Assembly (NCBI GenBank): GCA_963978905.1
Contig: OZ022260.1
Span: 49,683,551-49,747,550, forward strand
Direction of reading: 5' to 3'
DNA length: 64,000 nucleotides
DNA from: Trichostrongylus colubriformis
Lineage: Eukaryota > Nematoda > Chromadorea > Rhabditida > Trichostrongylidae
Shown here: positions 55,129 through 64,000 of the stretch, piece after piece
Layout of the letters: every line of letters starts with the position of its first letter
Numbering within the stretch: the first letter of the stretch is position 1
Notes under the pieces: model-generated
What the model saw: the letters and a program-made list of their open reading frames with translations, nothing else
Told to the model about the DNA's origin: nothing
Databases searched by the model: none
Translations under genes and position numbers: made by a program

Positions 55129-56430
55129 TAGCAACATTCGTATTACAAGCTGTGGCGAGAGCCGTCGGTTATCAAAAACCGAGAACAGCAAAAATTTCTA
55201 TTGGCTATGGTTTCACCTTCTCGGTCACAGCCGGTAGTCTAGCCCATTGCCACTTGTTATAATGTGAGTGCGATGGGCTATGGTGCGTGTAACAGTATTC
55301 ACCGATGTGGTTACAAGGTTGCTGAATGATGGGCAAAACGTTGAGCCTTGGATGGAAACCGAAACAGTAATCCGAATTCTGGACACATGTGTACCCTTGC
55401 CTTCTCACCATTTCTTTGTTTCTCCTCCAGTTCACAACATCACACTGCATTCAGTCCAGTAACAATGAGGAATGAGAAAAAAAGAAATTTAAGCCGGGAT
55501 GAATTGTTGTCAAATGAAGCCACACCAGCCAAAGTATATAGAGAATTTATTGTAGTGACAGAAGTTAATGAGACTACAAAAGCTGTAAGACTTCGAATCA
55601 ACTGGAGTAGATGCCAGAAAAGGGGTGGGCACTGCGCGTATCATGACCACAGCACCAACCACGTACACAGAAGATACTGTCGAGGCTTCATTCATACAGC
55701 ACAATAGCAGAGATGTCCATTTTATATACAGCACAATAGCAGAGATGTCCATTTTACAATAAAGGGAGGAACGTGAATTTGGCCTGCGTCCAGAGAAGGG
55801 GAGAGAGCTTCTGATTAAACAAAACGTACGCACTTCCTTCCCCCTTTCTGGCATTGTGTTGAGCTAGAAACTAGTGGCAGAGTACGATCGGCTCAAGCCA
55901 GTTCGTCGAGCTTTCCTCTTGTCGTTTATGTGAATTACGAATTCTATTCCGAAAAATATAACCAGAATAAGGCAGACGTTCACTGAAATAGGAATCTGAT
56001 AAAAGTTTCTTGTAGCATAAATCAATATGTTGACACACAGTATTGCGCGCAAGGTGGAATCATGTGGGGGGGGGGGGGTGTGTGCCCTTATGTTCGCGTT
56101 GCACCGTGCGGCAAGCGACGTCTGCGCGCAAGTTGGCTGCCCTTGTTGGAAATCTCACGTAAGGCCGCATTCATATTTTGCACATGAACGCCGTTACCGC
56201 CGGTCGCGGCGTCAGTGTGCAAAGTATGAACGCGGCCCAACTGAGTAAGAAGGACGGTAATCGTATCTCCGCCTATCTTTACTCATTTTACCGCTATATT
56301 GAGCTTCTTTTCATAGTCTTTTCATATAAATAGACAAAATTTTGTGGAATTCGGTTCAGTTTTGAATGATTTCGAGAATCCTTGGCGGATAATAGCGCTT
56401 AGCATGCATTTGGTCCGTTCCTGTGCACCA
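55129..56430. other. No confident gene; short tandem duplication
   Basis: A 32-bp unit (ATACAGCACAATAGCAGAGA onward) is repeated exactly at 55694 and 55726. A G11 run lies near 56067. Open frames at 55348-55707 have no recognised motif. Confidence 0.4.
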
Positions 56431-58000
56431 GTTGGGCTAGCGCACACTACTGAGCGCGTAATATTTTGAGCGTGAGTGGGACGGTCGGAATGGCTTTTTC
56501 TATAAACTTCACTCAGTATCCACTACCACATCACGCTCCGTCCATTTTGGACGGGTCCCCGCTCGCTTCAAGTATGTTCAAAATGGCGTTGATCACTTTT
56601 TCTGGTCTCAAGGATGCGATGGAAGCGTGCTATAAATTCCGCTGTAATGAGCGCTCATTCCGGGCGCTTCGCTCACTATGCCCATGCCTCTTTCATGACT
56701 TTCAGGAACTTATGGCTGTCCTTATCCGCTTTTCCCCTTGTTTGGACCATTTTCGAACCGAACAAACAATATTCGGTCTGAAAACAACATTTCAGTGCCC
56801 GTTTCCCACCCTGGGCGGAGCTTGAAGTTATCCATGCCTGCTCTTTCCTTCTTGCCCATGCTCTACCCATCACATACTTATCCCCATCCCCACGGGTTGT
56901 TTTCATGTCATGTCTAATTTCGTGACGGACGGAAGGGCGGACAGCGTCTTATTTATAGGAGAATAGCAAGCATCAATATATCGAAGAGAGACGCGATAAT
57001 TTGGTAGACGAGACAGTTTAGTGGTCAATCCATCGCAACGTCAGCGAAATAGGCTCCCTTGATATTCAGATCAGATATTCCACGACTTGGGCCAGCGACA
57101 CTACTGTGCGCGTGACATCATGAGCGTCAGTCGGTCAATGGGATTTGCTATTTCCAATGAATCGACAAGATACCCATTACCACATCACGCTCCTCCTATA
57201 AAGGGTGGTTTCGATCATTTTGAGTGTGCTCAAGATAGCTTGGACATTATTCATTTCTACCGATTTTTTCTTGATCCCAAAAATGCGTTTTGACCCAATA
57301 AAGAATTTTTGCTGTGAGCATCGTCCACTCGGGGTGCTCTTCGCCCACTGCTGCTGGGCTCTTTCATGATCTTCAGAAGCTAATCTGACCTTAACCCATC
57401 TTTTCCCCACGTTTGGGTAATATCGGAACCCAACTCATAATTTCAATCTGATAATGGAACATTCCAGTGCACGCCCCACCCACGGTAGGCGGAGCTTAGC
57501 TTAGTCCATGTGTGCTCTTTACTTCTTGTCCCATGCCCTACCCACCCAAAAGTTGTCCCTTGTTCACAGGTTGTTTTCATGTAACGTCCAAGCTCCGCCC
57601 ACTGTTCCCAAGATTCTTTCGTGACCTCCAAAAACTCGTAGCTGACCTAAATCCATGTTCTCCCCACGTTTGGGTCATATGGGAACCCGATTAACGATTT
57701 CCGGTCTGGAAAGGGAACATTACAACGCACGCCCGCCCTCCGTGTGAGGAGCTTCACTTGGTCCATGAGTGCTCATTACATCTTGTCCCATGGACTACCC
57801 ATACGACACTTGGTCCCTTCTCTACAGGTCGTCTTTCATATAATACCTAATTTCGTGACACACGGAAGGGGAAACGAAGGGACGGAGGGATTGAAGTACA
57901 GACATTCGCTCGACGAAGCGTTTAGTATAGAGGGGGGCAAAAAAAGTAATTTTGATCGCGGCTCACTCCCACTAAGTATACAAAACAGAGGATAAATAAA
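56430..58000. repeat. Diverged minisatellite-like repeats, inverse copy of the 62.5-63.7 kb family
   Basis: Recurring blocks are seen at about 56680-56930, 57345-57600 and 57600-57870: GGGCGGAGCTT, CTTGTCCCATGCCCTACCCA, GGTTGTTTTCATGT and TTTCGTGAC. They are reverse complements of the unit in the 62.5-63.7 kb array. The block opens with CAGTTGGGCTAGCGCACACT. Confidence 0.65.
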
Positions 58001-58279
58001 GAGGTGTCAGAGGAAAATATTCCCGGAATGTTCCTCTCAAACCAGGAACAGGGTGTGGTTCACTACTTTCACCGTCACAAAAATATGGAGCCTTCAGTTA
58101 GCACATTCGGGCTATAAAGCACCTACGGTATTGAGGTCCGTTAAACAGTAGAGTCAGCTTCCGTGGGAGGTTTCGTGGGAAGCATCTTGAGGACTGACCC
58201 TTCGGTTCATAGAAGTCCCACAGCTCTCGCTGCTTGAACAACGCTGCTATGATGCGAAGTGTCATTTTTCAATCCCTAG

Positions 58280-58540
58280 GATTTTCAATGGTAATGGCAC
58301 GGTCTGGTTCTTGAAAACGAAAGGCGTTATGAGCTCGGAAAAAACTGAATGTTCAAGAACACCCCCTCCTCCCCCCCAATCCCTCCAATAAGAATTCCCT
58401 CAGGTATTCAGAGTGAACGAACCTCAGCATCTGGTTCTTTGGAACGAAAGGCTGGAATGTTCTTTGGAATGTTCAAAAACACCCACTCCACTAATAAGAA
58501 TCCCCTCAGATACTGAGGGTGAACGGGCCTCAGCAAGGTT
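58280..58540. repeat. Imperfect direct duplication (about 120 bp)
   Basis: TCTGGTTCTT, AACGAAAGGC, TGTTCAA and AACACCCNCTC, then AATAAGAATCCCCTCAG and GAGTGAACGRRCCTCAGCA, occur twice, around 58295 and 58435. Confidence 0.65.
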
Positions 58541-58734
58541 GTGAGCGAGGGTGGTGAAATCTGGATTGAGGTGACACATCATGTTCACGCAGAACATGCT
58601 CCCGATTTTGCTCGTGCAGAGCTATTACGGAGTTCAGTGATGGTGTAGGGTGTATTCTTGAACTTGGAGATGGAAATACCTTGTGAGAATCTGCTGAAGT
58701 TCGAATAAAATAGTATTGAAAATGGAGGGAAAAA

Positions 58735-58785
58735 ATTACTGTTTTTGGCACCCCCTGTATCACTATACAGGGGATGCCAAAAACT
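58735..58785. repeat. Perfect-looking hairpin of two transposon-like ends
   Basis: TTTTTGGCACCCCCTGTAT, a 4-bp spacer, then ATACAGGGGATGCCAAAAA form an inverted repeat with one mismatch. It looks like two transposon termini fused head to head. Confidence 0.65.
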
Positions 58786-59158
58786 AAACTAAGTATACCT
58801 AATTCTGTGACAGACAGAGGGACGGAGGACGGAGGGAAAAAAGGCAAAGCGTTTCAAAGCATTTTACATGTGTATAGTAGGGATTATACCTAATTTCGTG
58901 ATAGACAGAGGGACGGAAGGACAGACAGGCAGAGCATTGGGAGTCCCTACTTGCATATCAGATGAGTATATTAGAAAGAAGATAAGCTTTTGCCTCACAG
59001 AGAGGGAGCTTCGAGGTGAGGGAAACCACCTGTATCTGTTAAGGAATGGACTTTCGCATCACGGCAGAAGTGATTCACTCATTGCCAAGCTCCTTTCCGC
59101 TAGACGGAGCTGTGGAACCGCCCAAAGCACACTGCGCCGCAATAATGAATTATCCTAC
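58786..59158. other. Repeat borders with GACAGA-rich tracts
   Basis: GTGACAGACAGAGGGACGGA near 58810 and GTGATAGACAGAGGGACGGA near 58900 repeat each other, each preceded by TACCTAATT. Confidence 0.5.
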
Positions 59159-59160
59159 TA

Positions 59161-60734
59161 CAGTGCGTTTCATAATTATAAAGTCACCCCTGAACTTCAA
59201 GTTTTCTCAACAACTCCCCATTGAGGAATCTTTTTAGTCTCATGGACGGATTCCTCACCTGAAATAACCCCCTGTGTCCAATTTCTGGTTGCAGTCTCGT
59301 TTACCTTATATTTTTAGAAGTATTTTTCGTTTTTTGCACCGTTTCATAATTATAAGGTCACCCTGAAAAAAGAAAAAAGTTGAGGTTCCAGCAAGTCTGT
59401 GAAGGTGGATATGTCTTCCAAGTACATCTTCAAGATACATGCTCAATTGTCTTGTGGCTAGCTGCTGTGTTCCCAGAGAAAAGCCCAGATTTGGGATTCT
59501 CGTGGTGCTAGGCTCAATTTGAGAGCCATTCCAAGAAAAATCGGAAGATTCCTGCGCTTAGTTAGATAAAATTTGAGTCATTCGGTGTCTTCAGATGTTT
59601 TTCAGACTCTGTACTCCCACGTGAGACCATTATGATCAACGAGAAAAGAGATTTTGGGGACCACTTCCTACATCCCCTCCTCCATGGACCAGATTTGTTT
59701 GGAATTAAGCCATTCTTTGTCTGGGACCTCAGCGTGTACAGTAGCGAGGAAGAGTAGAAACATCACTAAAACAATAACGAATTAGTTTCCGAGGCCTACA
59801 GCGCACCACATGGCGGCACGACTTCAATTCTTAAAGTTGTTCTCGAGCGCGAATTGAACGAAACTGAATTTGCATAGGAGTTGCACCATGCGTACGAGTA
59901 ATACCATCTCAATTGTATTTTTGAGTCCGAGAATATTTTATTGGTATGGTGCTGACGGGCAGAGGTAGTACTAGCTTGATCTGAGAAGTGCGGCGATCTA
60001 CCAGAGCCTCGGCAATTTTTGTGGGAGAAGGGTAATGACTTAGGTTGTATTCGGCAATGAGGTTGCATTGAACTTTGCCTTCGAAACCTGCAGAATGCAC
60101 TCCAGCGACTGCTGGAAGGTCTCACGAAGAAATAAGTCGCCTTATGGAGCTCACCGGCTTTTCATAATTGCGTCTCAAAGTATGGCAAAGCTGTTGTTCA
60201 CATAGGTCATCCAACGGAACTGCGGGTGAAGTTCCGAAATATGGACGTCCAGCCATAGATAACATATATCTTGGTCTCAGCTCTACTATTAGGGAGATCT
60301 AGAAGACATCGCCTCAAATAATTACCCCAATAATCGCCAATTTTGGGAAGCAAAACTGCTGGAACAGGCAATCGTCGAAGACTGGAACAAAATCTGTGGT
60401 GAGGCTCTTCTAAATTACGTTTCTACTTAACCAAATCTGCTAGTTGATGTCGTTCTTAAACAGGAGGGAGTTATAGATTATAAGCTCCTCCGCATGCGCT
60501 GTTAACTCTAGCAAATTTTCTGATTCTTCAGGGTGACCTTATAATTATGAAACGGCACAATATTCAGAAAATAATCATAAAAATGTCAGACTGAATGATG
60601 ATGTCATCAAAACTAGTATAGGAGGGTTTTCTGTGGTGAGGAATCTATAAAAAAATACTTGAAAATATCTAGATTAGCTGTCTCTTTTGAAAACTGAAAA
60701 TTCAGGGGTGACCTTATAATTATGAAACGCACTG
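59161..60734. mobile_element. Tc1/mariner-type element with IR/DR termini (1,574 bp)
   Basis: The ends CAGTGCGTTTCATAATTATA and its complement are flanked by TA (59159-59160, 60735-60736). The motif CGTTTCATAATTATAAGGTC recurs at the inner end of each TIR (59339 and about 60550), the same double-repeat layout as the element at 13282. The interior is strongly decayed; LEQAIVEDWNKI near 60360-60400 on the plus strand is the only transposase-like trace. Confidence 0.8.
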
Positions 60735-60749
60735 TATATATAATTCGTT

Positions 60750-61400
60750 AGTATGTCTGTCTGTGTGTGTGTTTGTCCGTCTGTCACGAAATTCATATCT
60801 CGCGTCGCAGTAAAGCTGGGACCATGAATTTTACAAGTGATGTGGGGGGTGGCAAGGGGGCACTAATGGTGGTGGAACGGAGGTATAGCAAGTCATAAGG
60901 ACTGATAAGGAGCCTCGGAAGACAAATGTCGCCAAGTCCGTTTCGCCTTTCGCGTTGATTCAAGAGCGCTGACACTCACATATGTTTAGCAGGGTGGGCC
61001 GAGGAAATTAATGATGGGTGATCCACTTTGATAACGGTTGATAAGATTCGATAATGAGCGTAAAAGGCTAAAGTCGTCGAATCCGTTTTGCCTTTTACGT
61101 TGATCGAAGAGCGCTAACACCCGTAGTGCTCTGCTGGGTGGGACGGAGACATTAATGATGGGTGATTCTCACTGATAACGGTTGATAAGAGTCGATATGG
61201 AGCTCAAAAAGACTAGAGACGTCGAATCCGTTTCGCTTTTCGTATTGATACTGAGCGTTCATACTCACAAGTGTTTTGGGGAGTGGGACAGGGACATTAA
61301 TGATGGGTGATCCACATTGATAACGGTTGATAAGATTTGATAAGGAGCATGAGAAGGCAAATGTCACCAACGCCGGTTCGCTTTTGCGGCTAACAATGGA
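60750..61400. repeat. Tandem repeat, about 140-bp unit, 3-4 copies
   Basis: TTAATGATGGGTGAT followed by TGATAACGGTTGATAAGA starts units near 61010, 61151 and 61292, with a diverged first unit near 60860. The array opens with a TCTGTCTGTGTGTGTG tract and CACGAAATTCATATCTCGCG. Confidence 0.8.
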
Positions 61401-62440
61401 ATGTTCACATTCGCAGGCATTGTTGGCACGGGGACTCCAATGGTATTGTTGGGTACAGGGGCCTCAGTGAAACTGATGACGGCTTACAGTGGCTGACAAG
61501 AACCGTTAGGAATTGGATGGGAAATCCCTTACATCGCTTGCTACTACTATAGGACCGCTTTAGCAAAAGCGTTTGATGCTCAGTGGCATTGGGTGAACAT
61601 ATTTTGTTTATGTTCTGATATCACTGGCCGATGTATCAACCGCTGAATTGCCTAGCCTTCCAAAAAATGGTGCATTTCTCTTGATACTGCGATTTAAATT
61701 GATAATGATGATACGACCTATATTTGTGATAACAAAGCAAGCGATTCACTCGAAATCATTTTTTATTGCGTTACTGGCAGCAACATTGGGTATCGACCGC
61801 TAGACTATGTAAAATTCCAAATAGTGAAGCATGTTTACGAAAACGATAAACATCGATAATCGGGATATGGATCTACCATCAATGTGTAGGAATTAGATGC
61901 TCAACAACTGAAAAAATTGTTACCAATCGACGCAGTTGAATACAAAACTATCAATCTCAAAACTATCCGAACTCCCGAGGATGACCTACACCAGTTCCCT
62001 GGCGCACACTACAGCGAGCGATTCATGTCGATGACGTGCAAAATGGGTTCGATGCAAAGCAAGAAGTACATCAGTACCGAAATGCTCTTTTATCATGCCA
62101 TCTTCTCTGCTTTTTTCCAATTCAATAGCAGAGGAAAGGAAATTTCCATTCAACTCCATACGCAATAGTGGTCGTGCCGATCAAACCCATTTTGCACAAC
62201 ATCGCCATGAATCGCGCGCAGTCGTGTGCGCCCGCCAACTGGTCGTAAATAATTGAAAAATTTAAGCATCACACAATTAAGTTTCCACATAGATGTTTAT
62301 ACAAAGTATGACTTGGTATGCTTATTTAAGATGGGAATGTGCTGCCCATGTCGCGAACTTCCCTAGTGACAAAAGACAGTATACGGGTGGCTTCCACAGT
62401 TGAATCACTGAATCCTTGAGTGCCTAAACTCGATGATGAA
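61401..62440. other. No confident gene
   Basis: Open frame 61917-62168 has no recognised motif. A GTGTGCGCCCGCCAACTGG border motif lies at 62226-62244. Confidence 0.3.
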
Positions 62441-62469
62441 CGATGATCCTTACTATATATAAAGCGCTA

Positions 62470-63720
62470 AGGCGTCTGTCCCTCCGTCTGTCACGAAATT
62501 AGGTATCATATGAAAAACGACCTGTGCAGATGGGGCCAAGTGTGGTATGGGTAGGGCATGGGACAGGAAGTAAAGACCACACATGGACCAAATTAAGCTC
62601 CGCCCACGGGGGCGGGGCGTGCACTGGAATGTTTGGCTTTCAGCCCGAAAATGTTGATTACGTTCGAACGTGCTCCTAACGTAGGGAGAAGATGGATTTC
62701 GGTCAGGGATGAGTTTCTGAAGGTCAGGAAAGAATGCAGGGCACAGGGCATTTAAAGTGGTGGGCGGAGCTTGGACGTTACATGAAAAACGACCTGTGGA
62801 GATGGGGACAAATGCGGTATGGGTAGGGCATGGGACACTAAGTAAAGACCGCACATGGACCAAGTTAAGCTCCGCCCATAATGGGCGGGGCCGTCGTGGA
62901 ATGTTCAAAAATTGTTGATTGGGTTCGATTGTGCCCCAAACATAGGGAGAAGATGGATCAAGGTCAGGGATGAGTTTCTGAAGGTCAGGAAAGAATGCAG
63001 GGCACAGTGGGCGGAGCATTTAAAGTGGTGGGCGGAGCTTGGTCGTTACATGAAAAACGACCTGTGGAGATGGGGACAAATGCGGTATGGGTAGGGTATG
63101 GGACACTGAGTAAAGACCACACATGGACCAAGTTAAGCTCCGCCCATAATGGGCGGGGCCGTCGTGGAATGTTCAAAAATTGTTGATTGGGTTCGAATGT
63201 GCCCCAAACATAGGGAGAAGATGGATCAAGGTCAGGGATGAGTTTCTGAAGGTCAGGAAAGAATGCAGGGCACAGTGGGCGGAGCATTTAAAGTGGTGGG
63301 CGGAGCTTGGACGTTACATGAAAAACGACCTGTGGAGATGGGGACAAATGCGGTATGGGTAGGGTATGGGACACTGAGTAAAGACCACACATGGACCAAG
63401 TTAAGCTCCGCCCATAATGGGCGGGGCCGTCGTGGAATGTTCAAAAATTGTTGATTGGGTTCGAATGTGCCCCAAACATAGGGAGAAGATAGATCAAGGT
63501 CAGGGATGAGTTTCTGAAGGTCAGGAAAGAATGCAGGCACAGTGGGCGGAGCATTTAAAGTGGTGGGCGGAGCTTGGACGTTACATGAAAAACGACCTGT
63601 GGAGATGGGGACAAATGCGGTATGGGTAAGGTATGGGACACTGAGTAAAGACCACACATGGACCAAGTTAAGCTCCGCCCACGGAGGGCTGGGTGTGCAC
63701 TGAAATACTCTGTCCTCAAG
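62470..63720. repeat. Tandem repeat, 268-bp unit, more than 4 copies
   Basis: ACATGGACCAARTTAAGCTC occurs at 62581, 62853, 63121, 63389 and 63656, spacings 272, 268, 268 and 267. Units contain GGGCGGGGCCGTCGTGGAAT and GAAAAACGACCTGTGGAGAT. The array opens with CTGTCCCTCCGTCTGTCACG and closes before CAGTAGTGTGCGCCCGCCAA. The minus-strand open frames through it are a by-product of a unit close to a multiple of three. Confidence 0.9.
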
Positions 63721-64000
63721 AAAAAGAGCAATACAGGCCGACCTACTGTCGCACATGGTGTTTCGCGCACAGTAGTGTGCGCCCGCCAACTGGTGATGAA
63801 TATTTTGTTTTCCTTTGTTGCCGATATAATATGTCGTTCCTAAAATGTACCCAAAAACAAGAAGGTCTTGACCGTCCACCGAGCCTGATTTCTATAAGGT
63901 CCAGCACTAGTTGCGGATTCATCTGTGGAGGATTCTCAATAGTGTTACGTCGGCGCACCAAAGAATGGCTGTGAGTGTACTGCATAGGCGTTGGTATGAG
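63721..64000. other. End of window, nothing assigned
   Basis: No gene or repeat beyond the border motif at about 63767-63796. Confidence 0.3.

Noticed and set aside
62453..63879. Long minus-strand open frames of about 100-208 codons
   Set aside because: They follow the 268-bp repeat unit exactly, repeat the same peptide, and contain no domain; an artefact of repetition.

Overview
The window looks like nuclear DNA of a strongylid (clade V, hookworm-like) nematode. Coding sequence is split into short exons with compact AG/GT introns, and pyrimidine-TTTCAG or TTTCTAG acceptors sit just upstream of two start codons, as expected for spliced-leader trans-splicing. Most of the rest is mobile-element debris. 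Two host genes can be assembled end to end with matching intron phases. One is the GINS subunit psf-2 (+ strand, 10804-20236, 5 exons, 201 aa). The other is an FKBP12-type prolyl isomerase (- strand, 35002-31923, 4 exons, 108 aa). Weaker host-gene signals are an Integrator subunit 4-like C-terminus with a stop and a frameshift (117-1210), a three-exon zinc-finger-like acidic protein (- strand, 5472-4466), two linked exons of unknown function (28062-28358), and an unrecognised helical protein (36130-37719).

Layout. 0-6 kb: host exons. 6-10.8 kb: mostly featureless. 10.8-20.2 kb: psf-2, whose introns carry a Tc1-type element and palindromic MITEs. 22.6-25.9 kb: an AT-rich Penelope-like retroelement with an N-terminal GIY-YIG domain and a CxC motif (the permuted Naiad-type layout), followed by a sequence containing all parts of a hammerhead-ribozyme core. 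26.4-27.4 kb: a deleted Tc1/mariner-superfamily element with intact termini. 28.5-29.6 kb: a TIR element with internal 139-bp tandem repeats. 31.9-35 kb: the FKBP gene with two DNA elements in intron 1. 35.8-39.6 kb: a host gene whose 5' exons lie in a near-perfect 772-bp inverted duplication. 40-43.3 kb: a TIR element carrying a 162-bp MITE and a LINE, each with its own target-site duplication. 44.2-45.8 kb: a broken piggyBac transposase. 46.5-51.5 kb: a decayed Gypsy-type LTR retroelement interrupted by a palindromic mariner, a 1.1-kb fold-back and a U6 snRNA fragment. 53-55 kb: more palindromic MITEs. 56.4-63.9 kb: related minisatellite-like tandem repeats (268-bp and about 140-bp units) and a second IR/DR Tc1-type element.

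The genes do not form a pathway. The shared theme is a gene-sparse region in which DNA transposons, many of them palindromic, repeatedly inserted into older retroelements and into introns. The most noteworthy items are the Naiad-like element with its hammerhead-like neighbour, the nested insertions that can be ordered by their target-site duplications, and the repeated appearance of head-to-head palindromic mariner derivatives.
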